Assembly: GCA_001263235.1 (NCBI GenBank)
Contig: LGRD01000008.1
Coordinates: 62,001 to 126,000, forward strand
Direction of reading: 5' to 3'
DNA length: 64,000 nucleotides
Source of the DNA: Methylibium sp. NZG
GTDB lineage: Bacteria > Pseudomonadota > Gammaproteobacteria > Burkholderiales > Burkholderiaceae_C
How positions within the stretch are numbered: the first letter of the stretch is position 1; each line of letters begins with the position of its first letter. The notes under the pieces were generated by a model. The model saw only the letters and a list, made by a program, of their open reading frames with translations, ran no database searches and was not told where the DNA came from. Positions 26,553-36,242 of this stretch are shown piece by piece. The position numbers and the translations under genes were made by a program.

Positions 26553-29500
26553 ATGCGACGATTCCTGATCGCGGTGGCATGCGCGATGGTCACCATGGCG
26601 CCAGCACACGCCGCCACCATCTTCAGCGTCAGCCCGCAAGGCGAGGTGGCGCAGGTGCGCCAGGTCACGGTGAAGTTCTCGGAAGCCGTGGTGCCGTTCG
26701 GCGACCTGCGGCTGCCCGACCCGATGGCGGTGCAATGCCAGGGTGAGCCAGGTGGGCAAGGCGCCGCGCCGTCCGGCGCCGGCCGCTGGGCCAACGACCG
26801 CACCTGGCTCTACGACTTCAAGGACGCGCTGCCCCCCGGCACGCGCTGCACGTTGAAGGCGCGCGCCGCATGGAAGCCGAGCGCGGGCGCCTTAACGGGC
26901 CGCACCGACTTTGCCTTCAGCACCGGCGGCCCGGCCGTGGTGCAGATGCAGCCGTACGACGGCAGCACCATCGACGAAGACCAGCACTTTCTGCTGCGGC
27001 TGAACGGCCCGGCGGTGGACGCGAGCGTTACCACCAACGTGTGGTGCGAGGTTCAGGGCATTGGCGAGCGGCTGCCGGTGCGCATCGTCACCGGCAAGGA
27101 GCGCGACGAGTTGCTGAAGGCTCGCCGCGTCGACAAGGCCGCCGCCAAAGCACCCGCGCAATGGCAGGTGCTCGCCTGCCAGCGCCCGCTGCCGCCCGAC
27201 GTGGCGGTGCGGTTGGTGTGGGGCAAGGGCATCGCGGCACTGGCGAACCCGCGCGTTGCGACCAGCGTCGAGCAGGTGTTCAAGTACCAGGTGCGCAAGG
27301 CCTTCACGGCCGAATTCTCGTGCGAGCGCGAGCGGGCCGGCGCGCCCTGCTGGCCGGTGCTGTCGACGAGCCTCAACTTCTCGGCCCCGGTGCCGCGGGC
27401 GTTGGCGGAACAGGTGCGGCTGAGGGTGGTGGGCGGCGTGGGTGCAGGTGCGGGTGCCGGTGCCGGTGCGGCTGCCGGCACGGGTGCGACATCGGGCACC
27501 GTCTTCGCGCCCGTCATCGACAAGACCGACAAGAGCGAAGACCTGCAGTCGCTGAGCTTCCCGCGCCCGCTGCCCGAGAACGCAACGCTGAGCCTGGCGC
27601 TGCCGGCCAACTTCAAGGACAACGCGGGCCGGCCGCTGGCGAACGCGCAGGCCTTCCCGCTGCAGGTCAAGACGGCCGAGGCGCCGCCGATTGCCAAGTT
27701 CGCGACCGCGCCGTTCGGCGTGATCGAGCGCCACGCCGAGGCGATGCTGCCTGTGACGCTGCGCCACGTGCAGGGCGACTTGCGTGCTGGCAGCGACGGC
27801 TCCAAGCGCAACGGCAGCGTGCGCGTGCTGCGTTTGCAAACCGATGCCGACATCGTGGCCTGGTACGGCCGCGTGAGAGCGCTCGACGGCGACTTCGACG
27901 CCCGCAACCGCTCGCTGCTGGCCGACCAGAAGGACGCGCGCCGGCTCGACCTGCCGCAGCTCTTGCCCCCCAAGCAAGGCGGCACGCAGACGGATGCGCC
28001 CCGGCCGTTCGAGGTGATCGGCCTGCCGCTGCCCGAGCCGGGCTACCACGTCGTCGAGATCGAATCGCGCCGCCTGGGCGAGGCACTGCTCGACCCGAAA
28101 GCGCCGATGTTCGTGCGTACGGGCGTGCTCGTCACCAACCTCGGCGTGCACTTCAAGCGCGGGCGCGAGAACGCGCTGGTGTGGGTCACCACGCTTGACC
28201 GCGCCCGGCCGGTGGAAGGCGCCGACGTGGCGATCAGCGACTGCCAGGGCCAGCGCCTGTGGGCCGGCCGCACCGACGCGCAGGGCCTGGCGCGCGTGCC
28301 GCAGGCGTTGGCGCAGCGCGACGATTGCGGCAACCGCGGCGGCAGCGGTGAAGGAGAAGAAGGCGACGGCACCAGCAGCGACGGCGCCCTGTTCGTCAGC
28401 GCCCGCAAGGCCGACGCGAACGGGGTGCTCGACACTGCCTTCGTCTTCGGCGGCTGGCAAAAGGGCATCGAGCCGTGGCGCTTCAACGTTCCGACCAGCA
28501 GCAGCGCCGAGCCCGACGCGCGCGCCCACACGGTGTTCGACCGCAGCCTGTTGCGCGCGGGCGAGACGCTGTCGATGAAGCACTTCATCCGCGCCGAAAC
28601 TTCGGTTGGCCTCGCGCTGCTCAAGCCCGACGACCTGCCCACGCAACTCAAGCTCGTGCACCAGGGCAGCGGCCAGGCGTTCACGCAGCCGCTGCAATGG
28701 AGCAGCCCGCGCAGCGCCACGTCGAGCTGGAACATCCCGGCCGCCGCCAAACTCGGCGTCTACGACGTTCTGCTGGTGCGGGGCAAGCCCGACGATGCGA
28801 ACCACCGCACCTGGACCAGCGGCAACGTTCGCGTCGAGGAGTTTCGCGTGCCGCTCGTCGATGCGCGCTTGACCGCGCCGAAGGCTGTGCCGGTGGCGCC
28901 GAAAGAGCTGGCCGTCGCGCTGCAACTCAACTACCTCTCCGGTGGGCCGATGGCCCAAGCGCCGGTGCGTGTGTCGGCATTGCTGAAGAGCCGCTCGCCC
29001 GACTTCGCCGGGTTCGATGAGTTCTCGTTCGAGCCGCCGCGCGAGGCCGGCCCGGCGCAAGAATCGGAAGAAGGAGAAGAACGCGGCGACGACGGCAAGC
29101 TGGTGGCCGACAAGATCGCACTGACCACCGACCGCAGCGGCGCCGCGACCGTCGCGTTGAAGGACTTGCCGCGCATCGCCCGGCCGTCGGAGTTGCTGGC
29201 TGAAGTTACCTTCAACGACCCGAACGGCGAGGCGCAGACCGTCGGCACGCGCATCGCGCTGTGGCCCGCCAGCGTCGTGCTGGGCATCAAGGCCAGTTCG
29301 TGGGCCAGCAACCAAGGCAAGGTCAAGTTCACCGCGCTCGCGCTCGACACCACCGGCAAGCCCGTCAAGGGCCAGCGCGTGGACGTGCGCGGCCAGACGC
29401 ACCAGGTCATCAGCACGCGCAAACGCATGGTCGGCGGCTTCTACGCCTACGACAACCGCACCGAGGTCAAGGAGATCGGCAGCCTGTGCAACGGCGCCAC

Positions 29501-32500
29501 CGACGAGCGCGGGCTGCTGCTTTGCGAGGCCGAACTGACCGCGCCCGGCGAGGTGCAGTTGATCGTGCGCGGCACCGACGCGCAGGGCAACACCACACAG
29601 GCCGCCACCAGCGTGTGGGTGACGAAACAAGGCGAGCTGTGGTTCGCGCAGGACAACGACGACCGCATCGACGTGCTGCCCGAGAAGAAGCGCTACGAAG
29701 TCGGCGAAACGGCGAAGCTGCAAGTGCGCTCGCCGTTCCGCGAGGCGACGGCGCTGGTGGCGGTGGAGCGCGAGGGCATCGTGCAGACGCAGCTCGTGAC
29801 GCTGCGCGGCGACGACCCGACGGTTCGCGTGAAGATCGAGCCGGGCTGGGGGCCGAACGTGTACGTGAGCGTTCTCGCGCTGCGCGGGCGCATTCGCGAC
29901 GTGCCGTGGTATTCGTTCTTCACCTGGGGCTGGAAGGAGCCGCTCGACTGGGTGCGCAGCTTCATGCACGAGGGGCGCGAGTACCGGGCGCCGACGGCGA
30001 CGGTGGATTTGTCCAAGCCGGCGTTCAAGCTCGGCGTGGCGGCGCTGAGCATCGGCCTGGCGGAGCATGAATTGCAGGTCAGCGTCAGCACCGACAAGCC
30101 GCAGTACGCGGTGCGGCAGAAGGCGGTGGCGCGCATCAAGGTGGTTTCGGCCGGCAAGGAAGGCGGCAAGCCAGTGGCTGGTACAGAGGTCGCTTTCGCA
30201 GCGGTCGACGAAGGGCTGCTCGCATTGCGCAACAACGACTCGTGGCAACTGCTCACGGAGATGATCCAGGCCCGCGCGTGGGGCGTGGAGACGAGCACCG
30301 CGCAGAGCGAGATCATCGGCCGCCGCCACTACGGCCGCAAGGCGATCGCCGCGGGCGGCGGCGGCGGGCGCGGCGCCACGCGCGAGCTGTTCGACACGCT
30401 GCTGCTGTGGAAGGCGACGGTGGTGCTCGACGCCAACGGCGAGGCGACCGTCGAAGTGCCGCTCAACGATTCGCTCACCAGCTTCCGCCTCGTCGCGGTG
30501 GCCGACGCGGGGGCGCAGCGGTTCGGCACCGGCAGCACCACCATCCGCGTGACGCAAGACTTGCAACTGCTCGCCGGCCTGCCGCCGCTGGTGCGCGAGG
30601 GCGACCGCTTCAGCGCGATGCTGACCTTGCGCAACACGACCGCGCGCGACATGAATGTGCGCGTGGGGTTACAGGGCACGGTGAACAGCGGCGGCAGCGG
30701 CAGCGGTGGCAGTGGCAGTGCTGGTGCTGGTGCCGGCAACGCTGGCACCGAGATCACCCGCACGCCGCTTGCGCTGCCGCCTCAAGACGTGGCGCTGCCT
30801 GCCGGTGCCGCGAAGGAAGTGGCGTGGCCGGCGGACGTGCCGGCCGATGCCTTCAGCGTCACCTGGGAGGCAAGCGTCGAAGAACAGGTCGGCACGTCGC
30901 CCGAGCGTGCGAGCGACCGCGTCAGGCTCACGCAACTCGTCAGCTCTGCCGTGCCGGTGCGCGTGATGCAAGCGACGTTGCAGCAGCTCGACGGCAGTGT
31001 GATGCTGCCGGTGGCTGCACCGGCCGACGCACTCTCGGCCGGCGGCGCCGGCACTGTCAAGCGCGGCGGCGTCCACGTCGCGCTGCAGCCCAAGCTCAGT
31101 GGCGCGCTGCCCGGCATGCGGCGCTACTTCGAGACCTACCCGTTCGTGTGCCTGGAGCAGAAGACGTCCAAGGCGGTCGGCCTGGCCGACGGCGCGCTGT
31201 GGTCCGCAGTCGCGAACCAGTTGCCGACCTACCTGGACAGCGATGGCCTGGCGAACTACTTCCCCCCGCGCGCCGAAGACGGCCCGCGCGGCAGCGACCG
31301 GCTCACCGCCTACGTGCTTGCGGCCACGCACGAAGCCAAGTTCGAGCTGCCGCCTGCCGCGCGCGACGCGATGCTCGCGGGCCTTTCTGCCTTCGTCGAG
31401 GGGCGCATCGAGCGCAAGTTCTGGTCGCCGCGTGCCGACCTGGATGTGCGCAAGCTCGCCGCCATCGAAGCACTCTCGCGCTACGGCCGTGCGCAGCCGC
31501 GCATGCTCGGCTCGGTCAACCTCACGCCCAACCTGTGGCCGACTGCGGCGGTGATCGACTGGCTCAACATCCTGCGCCGCGTGAACGGCATCGCGCAGCA
31601 AGCGCAGCGGCTCGATGAAGCACAGCAGATCCTGCGCAGCCGGCTCACGTACGCCGGCACCACGCTGAAGTTCAGCAACGAAGAGGGCGACTTCTGGTGG
31701 TGGTTGATGGACAGTGCCGATGCGAACGCGGCGCGGCTGATCCTGGCCGTGATGGACGACCCGGCCTGGCGCGACGACCTGCCGCGCATGGTGGTGGGCA
31801 GCCTGGCGCGCCAGCGCAACGGCGCGTGGCTGACGACGACGGCCAACCTCTGGGGCTCGCTCGCGCTCGACAAGTTCTCAGTGAAGTTCGAGTCGGGCCC
31901 GGTCAGCGGTAAGACGGTGGCGGTGCTCGCGGGGGGCGCCGCCACCGCGACGCGCAGCATCGACTGGCGTGCTGCGGCGGGTGGTGGTTCGGTGACGTTG
32001 CCATGGCCTGCAGGGCCCGCAGCGCAGAGTGTTCTCAACGTCACCCAAGAAGGCGAAGGCAAACCGTGGCTCACGGTGCAGAGCCTCGCGGCTGTGCCGC
32101 TGAAGGCGCCCATCCGCGCCGGCTACGCGATCGCTCGCACGGTGACGGCCGTCGAGCGGAAAGACAAGTCGCGCTGGTCGCGCGGCGACATCTTGCGCGT
32201 GCGGCTGGAGGTCGATGCGCAGAGCGACATGACGTGGGTGGTGGTGAGCGACCCGGTGCCCGGAGGTGCCACGATCCTCGGCTCGGGGCTGGGGCGCGAT
32301 TCGGCCATCGCCACACGCGGCGAGCGGCGCGAGGGCAGCGCGTGGGCGGCGTTCGAGGAGCGCAGCTTCGAGGCCTTCCGCAGTTACTTCGAATACCTGC
32401 CGCGCGGCAAGCACGTGGTCGAGTACACCGTGCGCTTCAACACCCCAGGCAAGTTTGCATTGCCGCCCACGCGCGTGGAGGCGATGTACGCGCCGGAGAG

Positions 32501-32543
32501 TTTTGGCGAGGCGCCGAACGCGGTGGTCGAGGTGGCGCCGTGA
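26553..32543 (+). CDS. Bacterial alpha-2-macroglobulin with intact thioester motif
   Basis: A 1996-residue periplasmic protease trap. It has a signal peptide (MRRFLIAVACAMVTMAPAHA), a run of macroglobulin-like beta domains, the bait region around 1160-1230, and the thioester motif CLEQ with C1533 (bases 31149-31160), which would trap proteases covalently. The complement-like helical domain follows (DGLANYFPPRAEDGPRGSDR). Gly/Ser or Gly/Ala simple-sequence linkers sit at about 292-310 and 1379-1395. YfhM-type proteins sit with PBP1C and are thought to guard the cell wall when the envelope is breached. The pbpC start overlaps this stop. The ribosome-binding site ggagggcggg precedes the ATG. Confidence 0.95.
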   Translation: MRRFLIAVACAMVTMAPAHAATIFSVSPQGEVAQVRQVTVKFSEAVVPFGDLRLPDPMAVQCQGEPGGQGAAPSGAGRWANDRTWLYDFKDALPPGTRCTLKARAAWKPSAGALTGRTDFAFSTGGPAVVQMQPYDGSTIDEDQHFLLRLNGPAVDASVTTNVWCEVQGIGERLPVRIVTGKERDELLKARRVDKAAAKAPAQWQVLACQRPLPPDVAVRLVWGKGIAALANPRVATSVEQVFKYQVRKAFTAEFSCERERAGAPCWPVLSTSLNFSAPVPRALAEQVRLRVVGGVGAGAGAGAGAAAGTGATSGTVFAPVIDKTDKSEDLQSLSFPRPLPENATLSLALPANFKDNAGRPLANAQAFPLQVKTAEAPPIAKFATAPFGVIERHAEAMLPVTLRHVQGDLRAGSDGSKRNGSVRVLRLQTDADIVAWYGRVRALDGDFDARNRSLLADQKDARRLDLPQLLPPKQGGTQTDAPRPFEVIGLPLPEPGYHVVEIESRRLGEALLDPKAPMFVRTGVLVTNLGVHFKRGRENALVWVTTLDRARPVEGADVAISDCQGQRLWAGRTDAQGLARVPQALAQRDDCGNRGGSGEGEEGDGTSSDGALFVSARKADANGVLDTAFVFGGWQKGIEPWRFNVPTSSSAEPDARAHTVFDRSLLRAGETLSMKHFIRAETSVGLALLKPDDLPTQLKLVHQGSGQAFTQPLQWSSPRSATSSWNIPAAAKLGVYDVLLVRGKPDDANHRTWTSGNVRVEEFRVPLVDARLTAPKAVPVAPKELAVALQLNYLSGGPMAQAPVRVSALLKSRSPDFAGFDEFSFEPPREAGPAQESEEGEERGDDGKLVADKIALTTDRSGAATVALKDLPRIARPSELLAEVTFNDPNGEAQTVGTRIALWPASVVLGIKASSWASNQGKVKFTALALDTTGKPVKGQRVDVRGQTHQVISTRKRMVGGFYAYDNRTEVKEIGSLCNGATDERGLLLCEAELTAPGEVQLIVRGTDAQGNTTQAATSVWVTKQGELWFAQDNDDRIDVLPEKKRYEVGETAKLQVRSPFREATALVAVEREGIVQTQLVTLRGDDPTVRVKIEPGWGPNVYVSVLALRGRIRDVPWYSFFTWGWKEPLDWVRSFMHEGREYRAPTATVDLSKPAFKLGVAALSIGLAEHELQVSVSTDKPQYAVRQKAVARIKVVSAGKEGGKPVAGTEVAFAAVDEGLLALRNNDSWQLLTEMIQARAWGVETSTAQSEIIGRRHYGRKAIAAGGGGGRGATRELFDTLLLWKATVVLDANGEATVEVPLNDSLTSFRLVAVADAGAQRFGTGSTTIRVTQDLQLLAGLPPLVREGDRFSAMLTLRNTTARDMNVRVGLQGTVNSGGSGSGGSGSAGAGAGNAGTEITRTPLALPPQDVALPAGAAKEVAWPADVPADAFSVTWEASVEEQVGTSPERASDRVRLTQLVSSAVPVRVMQATLQQLDGSVMLPVAAPADALSAGGAGTVKRGGVHVALQPKLSGALPGMRRYFETYPFVCLEQKTSKAVGLADGALWSAVANQLPTYLDSDGLANYFPPRAEDGPRGSDRLTAYVLAATHEAKFELPPAARDAMLAGLSAFVEGRIERKFWSPRADLDVRKLAAIEALSRYGRAQPRMLGSVNLTPNLWPTAAVIDWLNILRRVNGIAQQAQRLDEAQQILRSRLTYAGTTLKFSNEEGDFWWWLMDSADANAARLILAVMDDPAWRDDLPRMVVGSLARQRNGAWLTTTANLWGSLALDKFSVKFESGPVSGKTVAVLAGGAATATRSIDWRAAAGGGSVTLPWPAGPAAQSVLNVTQEGEGKPWLTVQSLAAVPLKAPIRAGYAIARTVTAVERKDKSRWSRGDILRVRLEVDAQSDMTWVVVSDPVPGGATILGSGLGRDSAIATRGERREGSAWAAFEERSFEAFRSYFEYLPRGKHVVEYTVRFNTPGKFALPPTRVEAMYAPESFGEAPNAVVEVAP

Positions 32544-34909
32544 CGCTGGGCGGCGCGCCGTGCTGCACTGTCGGCAGCGTGGTCGGCATCGCGCTGGCGG
32601 TGGCGTCGATCGGTGCGACCGCACAAATTGAAGCTCAGTCGCAGTCGCGGTCGCAGTCGCAGTCGTCGTTGGCGGTGTTGTCGTCGAGATTGCCTTCATT
32701 CGACGAAGTGAAAGCCGCGCACCGCCCATCGGACTGGACGCTGCTCGACCGCCACGGCGTGCCCGTCCAGACGCTGCGCATCGACAAGTCCGTGCGCCGG
32801 CTGCCGTGGGTGGCGCTTGCCGACATGTCGCCCGCGCTGCTGCAGGCGGTGGTGCTGAGCGAAGACCGGCGCTTCCACGAGCACAGCGGGGTCGATTGGG
32901 CGGCCGTCGCGCGCAGCGCCTGGGGCAATGTGTGGAACACGCGCACGCGCGGCGCGTCGACCCTGACGATGCAGCTCGCTGGGCTGATCGACGACGGCCT
33001 GGCTCGGCCCAGCGGCGGCCGCAGCGTGGTGCAGAAGATCGGCCAGGCCGTGACCGCAACAAGGCTCGACGCACGCTGGAAGAAGAGCGAGATCCTCGAG
33101 GCCTACCTCAACTCGGTGGCGTTTCGCGGTGAGGTGGTGGGCATCAACGCGCTGTCGCAGACGCTGTTCGGCAAGCACCCCAGCGGGCTCGACGCGCAAG
33201 AGGCGGCCATCGCGGCCGCACTGGTTCGCGGCCCGAACGCCGCAGCCGAGACGGTGGCCGCGCGCGCCTGTGGCGTGTTGAAGGAGCAGGGCGAGTCGTG
33301 CGTCGGCGTGGTCGGCCTGGCCGAGACCGCGCTGGTGCGGCGCGGTGGCATGCCGCTGGGCGAGCAACTGGCGCCGCACTTTGCGCGGCAGGTGCTTGCT
33401 GCTGGCGCAGCGGCTCCCGGCGGGTGGCCCGCCCAGAGTTCACCACCGTTCACCCTGAGCCTGTCGAAGGGCCCGATCATCCTGAGTCAGTCGAAGGCAG
33501 GGCTTCGACATGCTCAGCCCGAACGGAGCGATGCGATCGAACGCAAGTCGACATCCGAAGTGCGCAGCACGCTCGACGCCGGCCTGCAACGCTTTGCCGT
33601 GCGCGCACTGCGCGGCCAGCTCGCCGAACTGACCGGCCGCAACGTCGAAGACGGCGCCGTGATCGTGCTCGACAACGTCAGCGGCGAGGTGCTGGCCTGG
33701 GTCGGCTCCAGCGGCGATCTGTCCGACGCAGCGCAAGTGGATGGCGTGCTCGCTCGCCGCCAGCCGGGCTCGACGCTCAAGCCCTTCATCTACCAGCTCG
33801 CGTTCGAGAAGCGCCTGATCACGCCGGCCAGCCTGCTCGACGACGCGCCGGCGCAAATCGCCACCTCGGGCGGCCTGTACCTGCCGCAGAACTACGACCG
33901 CGACTTCAAGGGCTGGGTCAGCGCGCGCACCGCGCTGGGCGCCAGCTTGAACGTGCCGGCGGTGCGCGTGGCCGCGCTGCTCGGGCCCGACGCGGTGCAC
34001 GCGCGGCTCAACCAGCTCGGCTTTGCGCTGCCGCACGGCGCCGGCCACTACGGCCACGCGCTGGCGCTGGGCGGCGCCGAGGTCACGCTGCTGGCGCTCG
34101 CGAATGCGTACCGCAGCCTGGCGCTGGGCGGGCGGCTGTCGCCCTTGAAGCTGCTGGCCGGCGAGGCCGCTTCCCGTGGCGAACCGGGCCGCGCCGTGGC
34201 CGACTCGGCTGCTGCGTACCTGACCACCCACATCCTCGCCGACAACAACGCCCGCGCTCGCACCTTCGGGTTGGACAGCACCCTGTCAACGCGCGGCTTC
34301 GCCGCGGTGAAGACCGGCACCAGCAAGGACCTGCGCGACAACTGGTGCGTCGGCTTCACCGACCGCTACACCGTCGGCGTGTGGGTCGGCAACGCGAGTG
34401 GTGCGGCGATGCACGGAGTCAGCGGCGTCAGCGGCGCGGCGCCGGTGTGGCAGGCGCTGGTGGCGCAGCTTCATGGCGGGCGGCCGTCGCTGCGGCCGGC
34501 TGCGCCGGCGGGCGTGGTCGAGGCCCGCGTGATGCTCGGTGCGCTGCCCGGCGCGCAGCCCGAGCCGTCGCGCGACGAGGTGTTCGTCGCCGGCACCGAA
34601 CCCGTTCTGCAACTCACGGGCTCAAGGCATTCGGCGGGCCAGGCCTTCGGCATCACCAGCCCGCGCGACGGCAGCGTCTTCGCGCTCGACCCCGACATCC
34701 CGCTGGCAGCGCAGCGCATCCGCTTCGAAGGCGTTGCCGGCGTGTGGGTGCTGGGCGGCAAACGTGTGGGTTCGGGGCCGCGCCTGGCTTGGGCGCCGTG
34801 GCCCGGTCGGCACACGCTGGAGTTGCAGGGCCGCGACGGCAAGCCGCTGCAACGCGTTCGCTTCGAGGTGCGTGGCGCCGGGCTGAAGACGGCGCTCGCG
34901 CCGCGGTGA
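32540..34909 (+). CDS. pbpC: Penicillin-binding protein 1C (bifunctional peptidoglycan synthase)
   Basis: A 789-residue protein with a membrane anchor/signal at about 8-28, a transglycosylase domain with EDRRFHEHSGVDW (catalytic Glu near 107) and GASTLTMQLAGL, a transpeptidase domain with S411-x-x-K414 (PGSTLKPFIYQLA) and K591TGT (VKTGTSKDLRDNW), and a PBP1C-specific C-terminal beta domain. The start is GTG 32540, overlapping the macroglobulin stop by four bases; the ORF extends upstream only as a shadow. Two oddities are a QSQSRSQSQS hexanucleotide repeat just after the anchor and a REP palindrome translated in frame between the two enzymatic domains (residues about 303-329). Confidence 0.95.
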   Translation: MTLGGAPCCTVGSVVGIALAVASIGATAQIEAQSQSRSQSQSSLAVLSSRLPSFDEVKAAHRPSDWTLLDRHGVPVQTLRIDKSVRRLPWVALADMSPALLQAVVLSEDRRFHEHSGVDWAAVARSAWGNVWNTRTRGASTLTMQLAGLIDDGLARPSGGRSVVQKIGQAVTATRLDARWKKSEILEAYLNSVAFRGEVVGINALSQTLFGKHPSGLDAQEAAIAAALVRGPNAAAETVAARACGVLKEQGESCVGVVGLAETALVRRGGMPLGEQLAPHFARQVLAAGAAAPGGWPAQSSPPFTLSLSKGPIILSQSKAGLRHAQPERSDAIERKSTSEVRSTLDAGLQRFAVRALRGQLAELTGRNVEDGAVIVLDNVSGEVLAWVGSSGDLSDAAQVDGVLARRQPGSTLKPFIYQLAFEKRLITPASLLDDAPAQIATSGGLYLPQNYDRDFKGWVSARTALGASLNVPAVRVAALLGPDAVHARLNQLGFALPHGAGHYGHALALGGAEVTLLALANAYRSLALGGRLSPLKLLAGEAASRGEPGRAVADSAAAYLTTHILADNNARARTFGLDSTLSTRGFAAVKTGTSKDLRDNWCVGFTDRYTVGVWVGNASGAAMHGVSGVSGAAPVWQALVAQLHGGRPSLRPAAPAGVVEARVMLGALPGAQPEPSRDEVFVAGTEPVLQLTGSRHSAGQAFGITSPRDGSVFALDPDIPLAAQRIRFEGVAGVWVLGGKRVGSGPRLAWAPWPGRHTLELQGRDGKPLQRVRFEVRGAGLKTALAPR
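32636..32665 (+). repeat. Hexanucleotide repeat (CAGTCG) in pbpC
   Basis: Five units, one with a single change, encode alternating Gln/Ser/Arg just after the membrane anchor. A multiple of 6 keeps the frame, so copy number may vary without inactivating the gene. Confidence 0.7.
33446..33526. repeat. REP palindrome embedded in pbpC
   Basis: ccgttcaccctgagcctgtc (33446-33465) is mirrored by the stretch ending ctcagcccgaacgg (33513-33526). The peptide it encodes, starting PFTLSLSKG and ending LRHAQPERS, is the familiar translation of a widely dispersed intergenic REP family. Here it is translated in frame. Confidence 0.8.
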
Positions 34910-34950
34910 GCGCAGCCCGTTCAGGCTGAAGCGCGTGTCGAAGCCGCTGG

Positions 34951-35304
34951 CTACGACCTGGCGAACACCCGCTCCATCGCCACGTCGATCACCATGCCGC
35001 ACAGGCTGTAGATCAGCGAGCCGATCAGCGCGGCGCCGAAGCCGGCGACGGTGAAGCCGTCGAGCAGGTGCGCGGCAAAGTAGAACATCAGCGCGTTGAT
35101 GACGAACAGGAACAGCCCGAGCGTGACCAGCGTGACCGGCAGCGTCAGCAGCACCAGCAGCGGCCGCAGCAGCGTGTTGAGCAAGCCGAGCACCAGCGCC
35201 GCGATCATTGCCGCGCCGAAGCTGGCGATGGTCACGCCGGAGTAGAGGTAGTCCACCAGCAGCAGGGCGGCGGCGAGAAGTAGCCAACGAACGATGATCT
35301 TCAT
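34951..35304 (-). CDS. Phage-holin-family (DUF/PF04020-type) small membrane protein
   Basis: A 117-residue protein with four hydrophobic segments (VRWLLLAAALLLVDYLYSGV, AAMIAALVLGLLNTLLRPLL, FLFVINALMFYFAAHLL, FGAALIGSLIYSLCGMVID). NTLLRPLLVLLTLPVTLVTLG is the signature of this family, annotated as phage holin family/YvlD-like but chromosomal and of unknown function. The frame starts at 35397, but MKIIVRW at 35304 is the family start. It converges with pbpC. Confidence 0.88.
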   Translation of the reverse strand: MKIIVRWLLLAAALLLVDYLYSGVTIASFGAAMIAALVLGLLNTLLRPLLVLLTLPVTLVTLGLFLFVINALMFYFAAHLLDGFTVAGFGAALIGSLIYSLCGMVIDVAMERVFARS

Positions 35305-35395
35305 GCCAGCAGCATACCGCGCTGTGTCGGCAGAGGTCCGCGAGGCCAGCGAACCCGACGACACGCGAGCAAGATCGCCAGGATGCAACGTTTTC

Positions 35396-35414
35396 AATAA
35401 GAATCATTCGCATT
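35396..35414. promoter_or_regulatory. Fur box upstream of the tonB operon
   Basis: AATAAGAATCATTCGCATT is a 19-base near-match to the Fur operator in its common betaproteobacterial form, 64 bases before the tonB ATG and overlapping a plausible promoter (TTCAAT at 35394 with TTAA-type -10 near 35419). It predicts iron repression of tonB-exbB-exbD and the receptor. Confidence 0.8.
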
Positions 35415-35477
35415 CGTGTTAATCTTCGTCAGTGCCGTTGTCGTCGTTCCACGGCTGCGCTTTTGTCGATCGAACCC

Positions 35478-36242
35478 ATGTCTGTCACCACTTCCCCCGT
35501 GCCCGTCGGCGCCGCATCGGCAAGCGGCCGCCACGAGCGGTCGCTCGCCAGGCCGCCGACCGCAACGGACGGTCTCTCGCCGCTGCAGCGGCAGTGCCTC
35601 GTCGCAGCCATCCTGGTGGCGCACGGCGCGGCAGGTTGGGGGCTGATGCAGGTGCGCGAGGTGCGCGAGGCGGTGGCCCTGGCCGCGCCGATGTTCGTGA
35701 ACCTGATCGACCCGCCTGCGCCGGTTCCGCCGCCCCCACCGGCGCCGCCGCCCCCGCCACCGCTCGCGCCGCCCAAGCCCGTCCTGAAGACGCCGCCACC
35801 GCCGGCTCCACTGGTCACCACAGCGCCCACACCCGCGCCATCCGCCTTCACCGCCCCGCCGCCGGAGGTGCCGCCGCCACCGCCGGAGCCCGCGCCGCCG
35901 GCGCCGGTGGCCGTTGTGGCGCCGCCGCCGGCACCGCCTGCGCCACCGCCAGCGCCCAAGACGATTCCGGCCTCGGCCGTGCAGTACCTGGAACCCCCGT
36001 CGCCCGAGTACCCGCGCACCTCGCGCCGCCTCGGTGAATCGGGCCGAGTGCTGCTGCGCGTCTACATCGACGAAGCGGGCTTGCCGCGCCAGGTGCTGCT
36101 CGCGCAATCGTCGGGCTTCGCTCGCTTGGACGATGCGGCCGTCGTCGCGATGAAGCGTGCGCGCTTCAAGCCTTACACCGAGAACGGCCAGCCCACTGCC
36201 GGATGGGCGCCTGCCCCTATCGACTTCGAACTGGAGAAATGA
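35478..36242 (+). CDS. tonB: TonB energy-transducing protein
   Basis: A 254-residue inner-membrane-anchored protein that passes proton-motive energy from ExbBD to outer-membrane receptors. Residues about 40-72 hold the anchor, followed by a long Pro-rich spacer (PPPPPAPPPPPPLAPPKP and further runs) and the C-terminal TonB domain (about 165-254) with YPRTSRRLGESGRVLLRVYI and the YTENGQP end segment. A TTG at 35463 could add five residues. The gene overlaps exbB by four bases and follows a Fur box. Confidence 0.95.
   Translation: MSVTTSPVPVGAASASGRHERSLARPPTATDGLSPLQRQCLVAAILVAHGAAGWGLMQVREVREAVALAAPMFVNLIDPPAPVPPPPPAPPPPPPLAPPKPVLKTPPPPAPLVTTAPTPAPSAFTAPPPEVPPPPPEPAPPAPVAVVAPPPAPPAPPPAPKTIPASAVQYLEPPSPEYPRTSRRLGESGRVLLRVYIDEAGLPRQVLLAQSSGFARLDDAAVVAMKRARFKPYTENGQPTAGWAPAPIDFELEK

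Noticed and set aside
26892-30566. 1224-codon minus-strand open frame
   Set aside because: Fully antisense to the alpha-2-macroglobulin gene; composition is His/Arg/Ala-rich shadow sequence of high-GC codons, with no family motif.
34951-35304. Prophage remnant suggested by a holin-family protein
   Set aside because: This four-TM family is a chromosomal membrane protein family despite its name; no other phage gene is near.
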